Counted from the first letter of the stretch, positions 7,173-15,260 are shown. The stretch: 64,000 nucleotides of DNA from DASVDE01 sp036381235 (GCA_036381235.1 DASVDE010000009.1:8075-72074), one strand, 5' to 3'. The notes: a model not told the origin generated them from the letters alone. Made by a program: numbers and translations.

Positions 7173-8657
7173 GTGACCACGAAACAGGCCATCGGAGACG
7201 ATCGCCGTCGCTGGCTGGCGTTGTACGTGCTGTGCGCAGGCGTCCTGATGATCGTCCTCGACATGACGGTGGTCAACGTCGCGCTGCCCTCAATCCAGGA
7301 CGACCTCGGCTTCTCGCAGACGAACCTCGCCTGGGTCGTCAACGCCTACCTGATTGCGTTCGGGGGGCTATTGCTGCTCAGCGGCCGGCTTGGCGACCTT
7401 CTCGGCCACCGGCGGATCTTCCTGACCGGGCTTGGAGTCTTCACGAGCGCCTCGCTGCTGTGCGCCACCGCGCAGAGCCAGGGCGTGCTGATCGGCGCGC
7501 GCTTTGTCCAGGGCATCGGCGGCGCGATGGCGTCGGCGGTCGTGCTCGGGATGATCGTGACGATGTTCCCCGAGCCGCGCGAACAGGCGAAGGCGATCGG
7601 TGTCTACGGCTTCGTCGCCTCCGCGGGCGGCTCGATCGGCCTGCTCGCCGGCGGCGTCTTGACCGAGGCGATCAACTGGCACTGGATCTTCTTCATCAAC
7701 GTCCCGCTTGGCATCGCGACCGCCTTGCTGGCCCGGCGGCTGGTCGAAGGGAGACCGGGGATCGGCCTCGCAGCCGGAGCGGACCTGCCGGGCTCGCTGC
7801 TGTTGACGAGCGGGCTGATGCTCGGCGTCTATGGAGTCCTTGAGTTCGGCGAGGGGGGCGCCACGACGCAGACGCTCGCGGTCGGGGCTGCCTCGCTGGC
7901 ACTGGTGACGGCGTTCGTCCTGCGCCAGGCACGCGTCCCGAACCCGCTGGTGCCGTTGCGCTTGTTCCGCTCGCGCAACGTGACCGGTGCGAACCTGGTG
8001 CTGATTCTGCTCGTAGTCGGCATGTTCGGGATGTTCTTCCTCGGCGCGCTCTACATGCAGCTGGTCCTCGGCTATGACCCGCTTGCGGTGGGTTTGGCCT
8101 TTCTCCCCGCGACGATCGTGATGGGCACGATGTCCCTGCGCTTCTCCGAACCGCTGGTGATGCGCTTCGGCGCGCGGCCGATCCTCGTCGTCAGCCTCGC
8201 GTCGATCGGTACCGCGATGTTGCTGTTCGCGCGCACGCCGGTCGACGGGCGCTTCTGGATCGACCTGTTCCCATTGATGCTGCTGTTCGGCTTTGGCGCC
8301 GGCCTCGGCTTTCCGACGCTTATGCAGCTGGCGATGTCCGACGCGACGCCGAGCGACGCGGGCCTTGCCTCGGGCCTTGCAAACACGACGCCGCAGATCG
8401 GCGGCGCCGTCGGGCTCGCTGTGCTCGCGACACTCGCAACCGACCGCACCGACGCTCTGCTGGCGCAGGGCGAGTCGACGGCCGCTGCGCTCAATGACGG
8501 CTATCACCTCGCCTATCTCGTCGGCGCGGCGCTGGTCGCGATCGCGGTCGCCGTGACATTGACGGTGCTGCGCCCGGTCGAGGCGCCCGCGATGGGTCCG
8601 GAAGGCGTCGAGGCCGACGAGCGCGAACCCGAGCCGGCCTACTCCGAAGCCGGCTAG
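7173..8657 (+). CDS. MFS drug exporter, DHA2 family (14 TM, EmrB/QacA type)
   Basis: The 494-residue integral membrane protein starts at GTG 7173, five bases after the RTX gene stop. TM1 contains the DHA2 signature LDMTVVNVALPSIQDDLG. Motif A appears as GRLGDLLGHRRIFLTGL, and motif C-like GGSIGLLAGGVLTEAINWHWIFFINVPLG closes the first half. Hydrophobicity supports about 14 transmembrane helices. Members export drugs or metabolites by proton antiport. The substrate cannot be predicted. The gene ends directly against the convergent dut gene with no gap (8657/8658). The C-terminal tail is acidic and cytoplasmic. Confidence 0.93.
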   Translation: MTTKQAIGDDRRRWLALYVLCAGVLMIVLDMTVVNVALPSIQDDLGFSQTNLAWVVNAYLIAFGGLLLLSGRLGDLLGHRRIFLTGLGVFTSASLLCATAQSQGVLIGARFVQGIGGAMASAVVLGMIVTMFPEPREQAKAIGVYGFVASAGGSIGLLAGGVLTEAINWHWIFFINVPLGIATALLARRLVEGRPGIGLAAGADLPGSLLLTSGLMLGVYGVLEFGEGGATTQTLAVGAASLALVTAFVLRQARVPNPLVPLRLFRSRNVTGANLVLILLVVGMFGMFFLGALYMQLVLGYDPLAVGLAFLPATIVMGTMSLRFSEPLVMRFGARPILVVSLASIGTAMLLFARTPVDGRFWIDLFPLMLLFGFGAGLGFPTLMQLAMSDATPSDAGLASGLANTTPQIGGAVGLAVLATLATDRTDALLAQGESTAAALNDGYHLAYLVGAALVAIAVAVTLTVLRPVEAPAMGPEGVEADEREPEPAYSEAG

Positions 8658-9089
8658 CTAGCGCCCGCTGGAACCGAAGCCGCCGTCGCCACGAGCGGAA
8701 TCGTCCAAGGCCTCGGCTTCGACCGGCTGGGCGAGCGCGACCGGCGAGATCACCAGCTGCGCGATCCGGTCACCCGGCTCGACCGCAAAGGTGTCGGCGG
8801 GGTCGGTGTTGAGCAGCAGAACCCGCACCTCGCCTCGGTAGCCGGCATCGATCAGTCCCGGGCTGTTGACGAGCGCGATCCCGTGCTTGCGGGCAAGCCC
8901 CGAGCGAGGCAGCACCAAACCGGCGTGGCCATCCGGGATCTCCACAGCGATCCCGGTGCCGACGCTCCACCTCTCCCCCGGCCCGATGTGGGCCGCCTCG
9001 CAGGCATACAGGTCAAGACCGGCGTCACCGTCATGCGCCCGCGTCGGCAGTTGCGCGCCATCCTCCAGCAGGGCGACCCTCAATTCCAC
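8658..9089 (-). CDS. dut: dUTP diphosphatase (trimeric dUTPase)
   Basis: The enzyme hydrolyses dUTP to dUMP and PPi, keeping uracil out of DNA and feeding dTMP synthesis. All five dUTPase motifs are visible: DAGLDLYA (I), PRSGLA (II), NSPGLIDAGYRGEV (III), GDRIAQLVI (IV) and the C-terminal RGDGGFGSSGR arm (V) that closes over the active site. The start is the GTG at 9089-9087. A longer frame extending upstream lies inside hflX and lacks homology, and the expected N-terminus (VELRVALLEDGAQLPT) begins here. Length of 143 residues is normal. It follows hflX on the same strand after 10 bases and is convergent with the exporter. Confidence 0.95.
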   Translation of the reverse strand: MELRVALLEDGAQLPTRAHDGDAGLDLYACEAAHIGPGERWSVGTGIAVEIPDGHAGLVLPRSGLARKHGIALVNSPGLIDAGYRGEVRVLLLNTDPADTFAVEPGDRIAQLVISPVALAQPVEAEALDDSARGDGGFGSSGR

Positions 9090-9099
9090 GGCGGAGACC

Positions 9100-10407
9100 T
9101 TAGACGACGGCCAGATCGTCGAAGCGGTGAAGCTCGGCAACGGGGACCTTGGCGTGGACGAGGACGCCGTCGTCGCGGTCGGTGCGGTCGAGTTCGCCCG
9201 CCACTTCGTGCAGCTCGTGCAGTCGCGCCCCTTCCGTGTAGGGCACGAGCAGCTCGACCTCGGCCAGGGTCTCCTCGAAGGTGGCCTCGATCCGGTCGCG
9301 CAGCTCCTCGAGCCCTTCGCCTGTGAGCGCCGAGACCAGCACGGCGTCCGGGTGTTGCAGGCCGGCGTCATGACGGGCGTCCTCGTCGAGCAGATCGGAC
9401 TTGTTGAGGACGAGCAGACGAGGCTTATCGCCGGCGCCGATCTCCACCAGCACCTCATCGACCGCTCTCATGTCGGCCAGCCGCCGCTCTTCGGGCGCCG
9501 CCGCATCGACGACGTGCAGGATCAGGTCGGACAGGACGGTTTCCTCCAAGGTGGCCTTGAAGGCCTCGACCAGCTGATGGGGCAGCTTCTCGATGAAGCC
9601 GACCGTGTCGGTCAGCAGATAGGAGCGACCGGACAGCTCGAAGCTGCGGGTCGTCGGGTCGAGCGTGTGGAAGAGCCTGTCCCCCACCCCCGCTTCGGCG
9701 CCTGTGATCGCGTTCAGCAGCGTCGACTTGCCGGCGTTGGTGTACCCCGCCAGCGCCACCCTTGGCACTGCGGAGCGCTCCCGGCGCGCCCGCATCGTCT
9801 GCCGGGTCCTCTCCAATCGCCCCAGCCGTCTGCGCAGGGCCGCGATCCGGTCGCGGGCCAGCCGTCGATCGGTCTCGATCTGGGACTCTCCCGGGCCCCT
9901 GGTGCCGATCCCACCTCCGAGCCGCTCGAGGTGCGTCCATAGCCCCCTCATCCGCGCCAGGTTGTATTCGAGCTGAGCCAGCTCGACCTGCAACTTGCCC
10001 TCGGCGGAGTGGGCGTGGTCGGCGAAGATGTCGAGGATCACCGCAGTGCGATCGATCACCGGCACGCCCAGGGCAGCCTCCAGGTTGCGCTCTTGGCGTG
10101 GCGCCAGCTCATCGTCGCAGGCGATCAGGTTCGCGTCGCGGGCGGTTATCTCGGCCTTCAGCTCCGCCAGCTTGCCCCGCCCGAAGTAGCGGTCGGGATC
10201 AGGTGCCTCGCGCTGCTGCACCATCTCCCCCGCGGTGGCGACCCCGGCGGTGCGCAGCAGCTCCTTCAACTCGGCCAGCGGGTCGCCCTCCTCGCTGCCG
10301 CGGACCCCGATTGCCACAGCTCGCTGCCGAGCGCGCGGGTTGGAGATCCCGGCGCCATTGCCGCCGTAGCGCGTCTGCGTGTTGCGGCCATTTCGCGAAC
10401 GTTGCAC
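9100..10407 (-). CDS. hflX: GTPase HflX (ribosome-rescue/splitting GTPase)
   Basis: The 435-residue protein has an N-terminal HflX domain (GRGKLAELKAEI, then DDELAPRQERNLEAALGVPVIDRTAVIL). An arginine-rich linker follows with GTRGPGESQIETDRR. The G domain shows G1 GYTNAGKSTLLNAI, G3 DTVGFIEKLP and G4 NKSD. HflX binds the 50S subunit and splits stalled or heat-damaged 70S ribosomes using GTP. The first ATG gives a basic, probably unstructured N-terminus (MQRSRNG), so a later start is possible. The gene is divergent from the epimerase gene at 10434, with only 26 bases between the starts. In many actinobacteria hflX lies near miaA/dapF, as here. Confidence 0.94.
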   Translation of the reverse strand: MQRSRNGRNTQTRYGGNGAGISNPRARQRAVAIGVRGSEEGDPLAELKELLRTAGVATAGEMVQQREAPDPDRYFGRGKLAELKAEITARDANLIACDDELAPRQERNLEAALGVPVIDRTAVILDIFADHAHSAEGKLQVELAQLEYNLARMRGLWTHLERLGGGIGTRGPGESQIETDRRLARDRIAALRRRLGRLERTRQTMRARRERSAVPRVALAGYTNAGKSTLLNAITGAEAGVGDRLFHTLDPTTRSFELSGRSYLLTDTVGFIEKLPHQLVEAFKATLEETVLSDLILHVVDAAAPEERRLADMRAVDEVLVEIGAGDKPRLLVLNKSDLLDEDARHDAGLQHPDAVLVSALTGEGLEELRDRIEATFEETLAEVELLVPYTEGARLHELHEVAGELDRTDRDDGVLVHAKVPVAELHRFDDLAVV

Positions 10408-10433
10408 TCCAGCCCATTGTAGGGTTGCGGCCC

Positions 10434-11429
10434 ATGAAGGTTTTCGTGACCGGGGGCACGGGCTTCATCGGAGGCGAGGTCGCCCGCCAGCTCCGCGCGC
10501 GCGGCGATCAGGTGGCCTGCCTGGTTCGCACCCCCGAGAAGGGCAAGAAGGTCGCCGAGCTGGGCTGCGAGCTGGTGTCGGGAGATCTTGGCGACCGCGA
10601 GGCGCTGCAACAGGGGATGGCCGGCTGCGACGCCGTGATTCACGCCGCTGCGATGTATGAGGTCGGAATCCCCAAATCGCAGCACCCTGCGATGTGGGAG
10701 GCAAACGTCGCCGGGACCGAGAACGTGATGCGGGCCGCGCTCGAGGCCAAGGTGCCGAGGATCGTCTACGTCTCGACGGTCGGCGTCTTCGGCAACACGC
10801 ACAAACAGGTGGTCGACGAGTCCTACGAGCACCCGGGCAGGGAGTTCACCTCCTACTACGAGGAGACCAAGCTCGAGGCGCACAAGCTGGTCAAGCGGAT
10901 GATCGCCGAGCAGAGCCTGCCCGCGATCATCGTCCAGCCGGGCGGGGTCTACGGCCCCGACGACACCTCGCAGGTCGCCGACCTGCTGGAGCAGTTCTTC
11001 GCCGGGAAATTGCCGCTGCTCCCCTTTCCCGAGCTGGGCATCTGCCTCACCCACGTCGAGGACATCGCGGGCGGCATCCTGCTCGCCCTCGAGAAGGGGA
11101 AGCTCGGCGAGACCTACGTCATCAGCGGGCCGGTGACCACGATGCGCGAAGCGATCGAGACGGTCGCCGGTGCCACCGGCCGCAAGGCCCCCAAGCGCGC
11201 GATGCCGGTGGCGCTGTTGAAGGCGATGGTGCCGATCGGGCCTCTGGTCGGAAAGATGATGGGGCAGCCTCCAAACCTGCGCGAGCTGATCTCCTCGGCC
11301 GACGGGGTCACGTTCTGGGCCAGTCACGAGAAGGCGACCCGCGAGTTGGGCTACTCCCCGCGCGGCCTCGAGGAAGGCCTGCGGCAGACGCTCGCAGCCG
11401 ACGAGCGGTTCCCTCCCCCTGCCGGTTAA
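10434..11429 (+). CDS. NAD(P)-dependent epimerase/dehydratase (dihydroflavonol-reductase-like extended SDR)
   Basis: A 331-residue extended short-chain dehydrogenase starting at ATG 10434. The NAD(P)-binding motif is VTGGTGFIGGEVARQL. The catalytic tyrosine and lysine sit in SYYEETKLEAHKL (YxxxK variant). The middle reads IVQPGGVYGPDDTSQVADLL, as in hopanoid-associated (HpnA-like) or dihydroflavonol-4-reductase-like proteins. Substrate unknown; such enzymes act on sugars, steroids or hopanoid precursors. A 15-bp inverted repeat follows the stop immediately (11430-11493). The next gene starts 78 bases downstream on the same strand. Confidence 0.85.
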   Translation: MKVFVTGGTGFIGGEVARQLRARGDQVACLVRTPEKGKKVAELGCELVSGDLGDREALQQGMAGCDAVIHAAAMYEVGIPKSQHPAMWEANVAGTENVMRAALEAKVPRIVYVSTVGVFGNTHKQVVDESYEHPGREFTSYYEETKLEAHKLVKRMIAEQSLPAIIVQPGGVYGPDDTSQVADLLEQFFAGKLPLLPFPELGICLTHVEDIAGGILLALEKGKLGETYVISGPVTTMREAIETVAGATGRKAPKRAMPVALLKAMVPIGPLVGKMMGQPPNLRELISSADGVTFWASHEKATRELGYSPRGLEEGLRQTLAADERFPPPAG

Positions 11430-11493
11430 GGAGTCGGGAGAGGACTCGCCGGAGCAACAGCGGGGAGGCTCCCTCGAATCCTCCCCCGACTCC
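11430..11493 (+). terminator. Long imperfect inverted repeat after the epimerase gene; possible terminator
   Basis: The arms at 11430-11444 and 11479-11493 pair over 15 bases with one mismatch (GGAGTCGGGAGAGGA against TCCTCCCCCGACTCC). They enclose 34 bases that can form smaller GC-rich hairpins. It starts directly after the TAA of the epimerase gene. There is no T-tract on either side, so it is not a canonical intrinsic terminator. It may be a Rho-independent-like stop of the non-U type, an mRNA 3'-end stabiliser or a small repeat element. Confidence 0.4.
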
Positions 11494-11507
11494 CATAAGC
11501 TGCCGCG

Positions 11508-12350
11508 GTGCGGGTGATAGATGTCATGCACTTGGGCCGACCCCACGTGATCGGCTGCTGGGAGGTCGACGGGGCGCTGGTCGATCCCGGCCCTCAGTCC
11601 TCGATGGGGACTCTGCTCGAAGCGCTAGGCGACGAGCGGCCCCGGGCGATCGTCCTCACCCACATCCACCTCGATCACGCGGCCGCAACCGGCGCCCTCG
11701 TACGGCACTGGCCGGACCTCGAGGTCTACGTCCACGAGCGCGGCGCCCCCCACCTGATCGACCCCTCGAAGCTGCTGGCCAGCGCCGAGCGGCTCTACGG
11801 CGACGATATGGAGCGCCTCTGGGGCGAGATCGTCCCGGTGCCGGCGGAAAACGTCAGGGCGCTCAGCGGCGGCGAGGCCGTCCTCGGGATGCGAGTCGCC
11901 TACACCCCGGGGCACGCCTCCCACCACGTCTGCTACCTGCATGAGGACTCAGGAACGGCCTTCACCGGCGACGTCGCCGCGGTTCGAATCCTCCCTTCCA
12001 GCTTGATCCTGCCGCCCACGCCTCCTCCCGACATCGACGTCGAGGCCTGGGAGGACTCGATCGGGATCGTCGAGGGCTGGAAACCGGCGCGGCTGGCCCT
12101 CACCCACTTCGGCGCGGTCGAGGATCCCCTCCCCCATCTGGCTCAGGTGCGGGAGCGACTCCGCGAGGAGGCCGCCTTGGCACGCGACCTCTCCGAGGCC
12201 GATTACGAACAGCGCCATCGCGAACGGGTGGCGGCGAGCGCCGACCCCGAAGTCGCGGAACAGCTGCTGCAGGCGCTGCCGCCCGAGTACCAGTGGCGCG
12301 GCCTCGACCGCTACTGGCGCAAGAAGGCAGAGCGAGAAGCCTCTAGCTGA
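11508..12350 (+). CDS. Metallo-beta-lactamase fold hydrolase
   Basis: 280 residues from GTG 11508. The zinc motif is LTHIHLDHAAA (HxHxDH), with a further His in TPGHASHH and Asp in FTGDVAAVR, and a late His in LALTHFG. The fold is that of glyoxalase II/RNase Z-like hydrolases. The helical C-terminal extension (RLREEAALARDL...) is typical of stand-alone MBL hydrolases of unknown substrate. The 3' end overlaps the convergent dapL gene by 8 bases. Confidence 0.88.
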   Translation: MRVIDVMHLGRPHVIGCWEVDGALVDPGPQSSMGTLLEALGDERPRAIVLTHIHLDHAAATGALVRHWPDLEVYVHERGAPHLIDPSKLLASAERLYGDDMERLWGEIVPVPAENVRALSGGEAVLGMRVAYTPGHASHHVCYLHEDSGTAFTGDVAAVRILPSSLILPPTPPPDIDVEAWEDSIGIVEGWKPARLALTHFGAVEDPLPHLAQVRERLREEAALARDLSEADYEQRHRERVAASADPEVAEQLLQALPPEYQWRGLDRYWRKKAEREASS

Positions 12351-13512
12351 GGTGCTCGCGCATCCGCTCGACCGCTTCGGCGATGCGGTCGTCGGGGGTG
12401 GTGAGGGAGATGCGGAAGAAGCCCTCCCCGCTCGGCCCGTACATCGAGCCGGGTGAGACGATCACCCCCGCCTCCTCCAACACCAGCTCGGCGAAGGAGG
12501 TCGAGGTGTGGCCCTCCGGCACCGGCGCCCAGACGTAGATCGTGCCCTTCGGCGCCTGCACCTCGACGCCGATCTGGCGCAGGGCATCGACGACGAGGTC
12601 ACGGCGACGCGCATAGGTCTCGTTCATCCGCTCCAACGGCCCGCTCGGGCCACGCAGGGCGGCGGCACCGGCCAGCTGCACCGCTTCGAAGAGGCCGGAG
12701 TCGACGTTGGTCTTCAGCCGCCAGTAGGTCTCGACCGCCCCGGCGTTGCCGAGGATCGCCGCGCAGCGCCAGCCGGTCATGTTGTAGCCCTTGGAGAGGG
12801 AGAAGACCTCCACTCCGACCTCTTTGGCGCCGGGTGTGGCGAGAAAGCTCGGTGCGACGTAGCCGTCATAGGTCGTCTCCGAGTAGGCGTTGTCGTGAAC
12901 GACGAGGATCTCGTGCTCACGGGCGAAAGAGACGACCAGCTCGAAGAAGCCCTCGGGGACGACCGCGCCGCTGGGGTTGTTCGGGTAGTTGAGGAACATC
13001 AGGCGCGCCTTCGCCGCCACCTCCGCCGGCACGGCGCTGAGATCCGGGGCGAAGCCCAGCTCGGGCACCAGCGGCAGCAGCTCCGCCGTCGCGCCGGCGA
13101 GGATTGGACCGCCGGTGTAAACCGGGTAGCCGGGGTCTGAGGCGAGCGCAACCCCACCCGGATCGAGGAAGGCGAAGCAGAGGTTGTAGATGCACTCCTT
13201 GGCGCCGATCGCCGGGATCACCTCGCTCTCGGGGTCGATCTCGACACCGAAGCGGCGGTCGTAGAACTCGGCGAAGGCCTCGCGGAACTCAGCCCGGCCG
13301 CGGTTACTGGGGTACTGCTGGTTGGCCGGGTCGGCGACGGCCGCCTGCATCGCCTCGACGATGTGAGGGTAGGTCGGCTCGTCGGGGTCGCCGATCCCGA
13401 GGCTGATTACGTCGACGCCGGCGGCACGCTTGTCGGCGACGCGTCGCTCCAGCTCGGCGAACATGTAGGGAGGCATCGCCTCCAGGCGCTTGGACGGATC
13501 AGCGATTCCCAT
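12343..13512 (-). CDS. dapL: LL-diaminopimelate aminotransferase (DapL-type class I aminotransferase)
   Basis: A 389-residue fold-type I PLP aminotransferase. Visible are SLGIGDPDEPTYPHIVEAM, LNYPNNPSGAVVP (NPSG motif), DNAYSETTYDG, the PLP lysine in SLSKGYNMTGWR, and a C-terminal Arg in GFFRISLTTPDDR. The SLGIGDPDxPTP start and SLSKxYNMTGWR segment are typical of DapL-like enzymes, which convert tetrahydrodipicolinate plus glutamate directly to LL-diaminopimelate. The gene lies 12 bases downstream of dapF on the same strand, and dapA and dapB are elsewhere in the window. This supports the DapL call over generic aspartate aminotransferase. No dapC, dapD or dapE gene was seen here. Confidence 0.82.
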   Translation of the reverse strand: MGIADPSKRLEAMPPYMFAELERRVADKRAAGVDVISLGIGDPDEPTYPHIVEAMQAAVADPANQQYPSNRGRAEFREAFAEFYDRRFGVEIDPESEVIPAIGAKECIYNLCFAFLDPGGVALASDPGYPVYTGGPILAGATAELLPLVPELGFAPDLSAVPAEVAAKARLMFLNYPNNPSGAVVPEGFFELVVSFAREHEILVVHDNAYSETTYDGYVAPSFLATPGAKEVGVEVFSLSKGYNMTGWRCAAILGNAGAVETYWRLKTNVDSGLFEAVQLAGAAALRGPSGPLERMNETYARRRDLVVDALRQIGVEVQAPKGTIYVWAPVPEGHTSTSFAELVLEEAGVIVSPGSMYGPSGEGFFRISLTTPDDRIAEAVERMREHLS

Positions 13513-13524
13513 GGGCGCGGAAAT

Positions 13525-14364
13525 CTAAAGGTCCGCGAGCGCGCGCAGCAGCTCGGCCGAGAGCTCACCCGCGCAAACGGGCTCGGCCCAGCCGCTCAGC
13601 CGCACGTCGAGATCGTCTGAGACCTCGACCTCCAGCTCACCGCCATCCAGCTCGACCGTGAGCGGGCTGGGAGCGCCGCCGAGAAAGGCAGCGACCGCGG
13701 CTCCGCTGGCGCCCGTCCCGGAAGAGAGCGTCTCCCCCACCCCGCGCTCGAAGATCCGCGCCCGCACTCGGCTGCCGTCGACCCGGAAAAAGGAGACGTT
13801 GGTCCGATTCGGGAACAGCTCGCTGCTCTCGATCTCCGGACCGATCGCGGCGATGTCGAGATCCTCGACCTCCCCCCCGACCTCGATAGCGCACTGCGGG
13901 TTGCCGATCGATACGTGTTGGAACGTCCATTCCCGCCCACCGGCGCGCAGCGAGCCCTTGCCATCCGGACCACCCGAGGGAAACTCCTTCGAAGCGATCG
14001 AAGCCCTTCCCATCTGCACCGAGCAGGTTCGCTCCGAGGTGATCGTCGGCGTGATCGGGCCGGCCGCAGTACGGATCGTGAACGTGTCCGCGTCGGTCCA
14101 GCCGTGGCGGCGCAGGTAGAGGATCGCCTCCCTCGCGCCGTTCCCCGAGAGCTCTGCCTCCGACCCGTCGGGGTTGAAGATCCGCAGCTCTGCGACGAAC
14201 TCGGCGCTTTCGCTGCGCGAGAGCAGCAGGATCCCGTCCGCTCCCAATCCGAAGTGCGGATCGCAGATCCGCCGAACGCGCTCCGCCGTCAGCTCCCAGG
14301 GCAAGTCCTCCGTTTCGAAGATCAGGTAGTCGTTCCCCAGCGCCTGCCACTTCTCGAAATTCAT
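13525..14364 (-). CDS. dapF: Diaminopimelate epimerase family protein with both catalytic Cys replaced by Ser
   Basis: 279 residues with the two-lobed DapF fold: ALGNDYLIFE (substrate Asn11), FNPDGSEAELSGNGAR, NPQCAIEV and FERGVGETLSSGTGA. DapF interconverts LL- and meso-diaminopimelate with a Cys/Cys acid-base pair (Cys73 and Cys217 in Haemophilus DapF, in CGNG and CGSG/CGTG loops). Here both positions read serine: Ser73 in LSGNGAR (codon TCG) and Ser215 in SSGTGA (codon TCC). The rest of the loops is intact. The neighbours dapL (downstream) and miaA/miaB (upstream) match the actinobacterial miaB-miaA-dapF order. Family assignment is sure. Whether the enzyme is an efficient epimerase is open. 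Confidence 0.88.
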   Translation of the reverse strand: MNFEKWQALGNDYLIFETEDLPWELTAERVRRICDPHFGLGADGILLLSRSESAEFVAELRIFNPDGSEAELSGNGAREAILYLRRHGWTDADTFTIRTAAGPITPTITSERTCSVQMGRASIASKEFPSGGPDGKGSLRAGGREWTFQHVSIGNPQCAIEVGGEVEDLDIAAIGPEIESSELFPNRTNVSFFRVDGSRVRARIFERGVGETLSSGTGASGAAVAAFLGGAPSPLTVELDGGELEVEVSDDLDVRLSGWAEPVCAGELSAELLRALADL

Positions 14365-14421
14365 CCCGCCAGCCTATTTGGACGGCGAGTGTTCAGTTGC
14401 GGGCGCCATAGCGATCAAAAG

Positions 14422-15165
14422 TCACCACTCGCCGAGGGCGTTGACGATTTCGGCGGCGACGTCCTCGTCGCTGCGGCCTGTGCGATCGATTGCCAGCAGG
14501 TTCGGGATCTTGCGCATCCAGGTCAGCTGGCGCCGGGCGTAGTTGCGGGAGCGCTTCTTCATCGCCTCGATGTCGCCGCCCAGCAGCTCGTCGAAGCCGA
14601 GCGCCTTGCGGGCGGTGCGCGACGGCTCGGCGGCCTCGGCTCGCCGCACCTCCTCCGCCGCGCCCCCGGCGACGATCGCCTCGGTCCTCGCATCGATCCG
14701 CTCGTAGAGAAGCTCCCGCTCCATATCGAGGCCGACGATCAAAGTCGGGTGTCGGGTCTCGGGCGACCACAGCTCGGAGTCCTCGGCCCCCGGCGGCGCC
14801 TTCACCAGCGACAGTTCCGCCAGGGCCGCCCGCAGATACAGCCCGGTCCCCCCCACCACGATCGGCCGCCTCCCCGCCTCCAACGCGGCATCCACCTCGG
14901 CATGGGCCAGCGGCATGTAGTCGCCGACAGAGAAAGGCTGGGTCACGGGCACGAATCCGACCAGCTTGTGCTCCAGCTTCGCCTGCTCTTCGGGCGAGGC
15001 CGCCCCGGTGAGAACGGACATCCCCTCATACACCTGCAGCGCATCGCAGGAAATCGCCACCGCCTCACCCCTCAGAAGCTCTGAAACCGCGATGGCCACG
15101 CCGGTCTTCCCGACCCCCGTCGGCCCGAAAATCGCGAGCACGGTGGCTTCAGGGGGAGTCGGCAC
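14422..15165 (-). CDS. miaA: tRNA dimethylallyltransferase, internally shortened
   Basis: MiaA transfers a dimethylallyl group from DMAPP to A37 of tRNAs reading UNN codons. The P-loop GPTGVGKT is at residues 14-21, the catalytic Asp41 is in SCDALQVYEGM, and VVGGTGLYLRA and RKALGFDELLGGD are present. The protein has 247 residues where about 290-310 is usual. After YLRAALAELSLV (about residue 121) the sequence passes within about 12 residues to ELWSPETRHPTLIVGLDMERE. The helical insertion domain with its conserved DPxxAxxIxxND...RALE motif is therefore missing, with no frameshift. The start is GTG 15165 with a GAGG ribosome-binding site. It lies 95 bases after miaB. Confidence 0.88.
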   Translation of the reverse strand: MPTPPEATVLAIFGPTGVGKTGVAIAVSELLRGEAVAISCDALQVYEGMSVLTGAASPEEQAKLEHKLVGFVPVTQPFSVGDYMPLAHAEVDAALEAGRRPIVVGGTGLYLRAALAELSLVKAPPGAEDSELWSPETRHPTLIVGLDMERELLYERIDARTEAIVAGGAAEEVRRAEAAEPSRTARKALGFDELLGGDIEAMKKRSRNYARRQLTWMRKIPNLLAIDRTGRSDEDVAAEIVNALGEW

Positions 15166-15178
15166 TACCCCTCACTCA

Positions 15179-15230
15179 ACTTTTTCGGTGAAGCGGCGGC
15201 GGCTATCCGCGGGCGAATCGCCGAAAAAGT
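15179..15230 (-). promoter_or_regulatory. Inverted repeat in the miaB-miaA intergenic region
   Basis: Ten-base perfect arms ACTTTTTCGG (15179-15188) and CCGAAAAAGT (15221-15230) enclose a GC-rich 32-base centre that can itself fold (GCGGCGG...CCGCGGG). In the minus-strand transcript it would form one long hairpin between the miaB stop and the miaA ribosome-binding site. No U-run follows, so termination is doubtful. It may be an RNA processing site, an attenuator or a stabiliser separating the two cistrons. Confidence 0.35.
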
Positions 15231-15260
15231 ACAAGCCGTTCGGGGCAGCACCGAATCCCC

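Noticed and set aside
7368..8507. Long open frame (379 codons) antisense to the DHA2 exporter gene
   Set aside because: It is a GC-driven shadow of the exporter frame, rich in Arg/Gln/His, with no homology or ribosome-binding site. The exporter protein is unambiguous.
10266..11546. 426-codon frame antisense to the epimerase gene
   Set aside because: It runs through the hflX start, the epimerase gene and part of the hydrolase leader. The composition is typical of antisense frames in GC-rich DNA and there are no motifs.
14770..14830. Frameshift or assembly gap as the cause of the short MiaA
   Set aside because: The frame stays open and the sequence on both sides is in register with the family. 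A clean in-frame deletion is visible, although a collapsed assembly cannot be excluded without reads.
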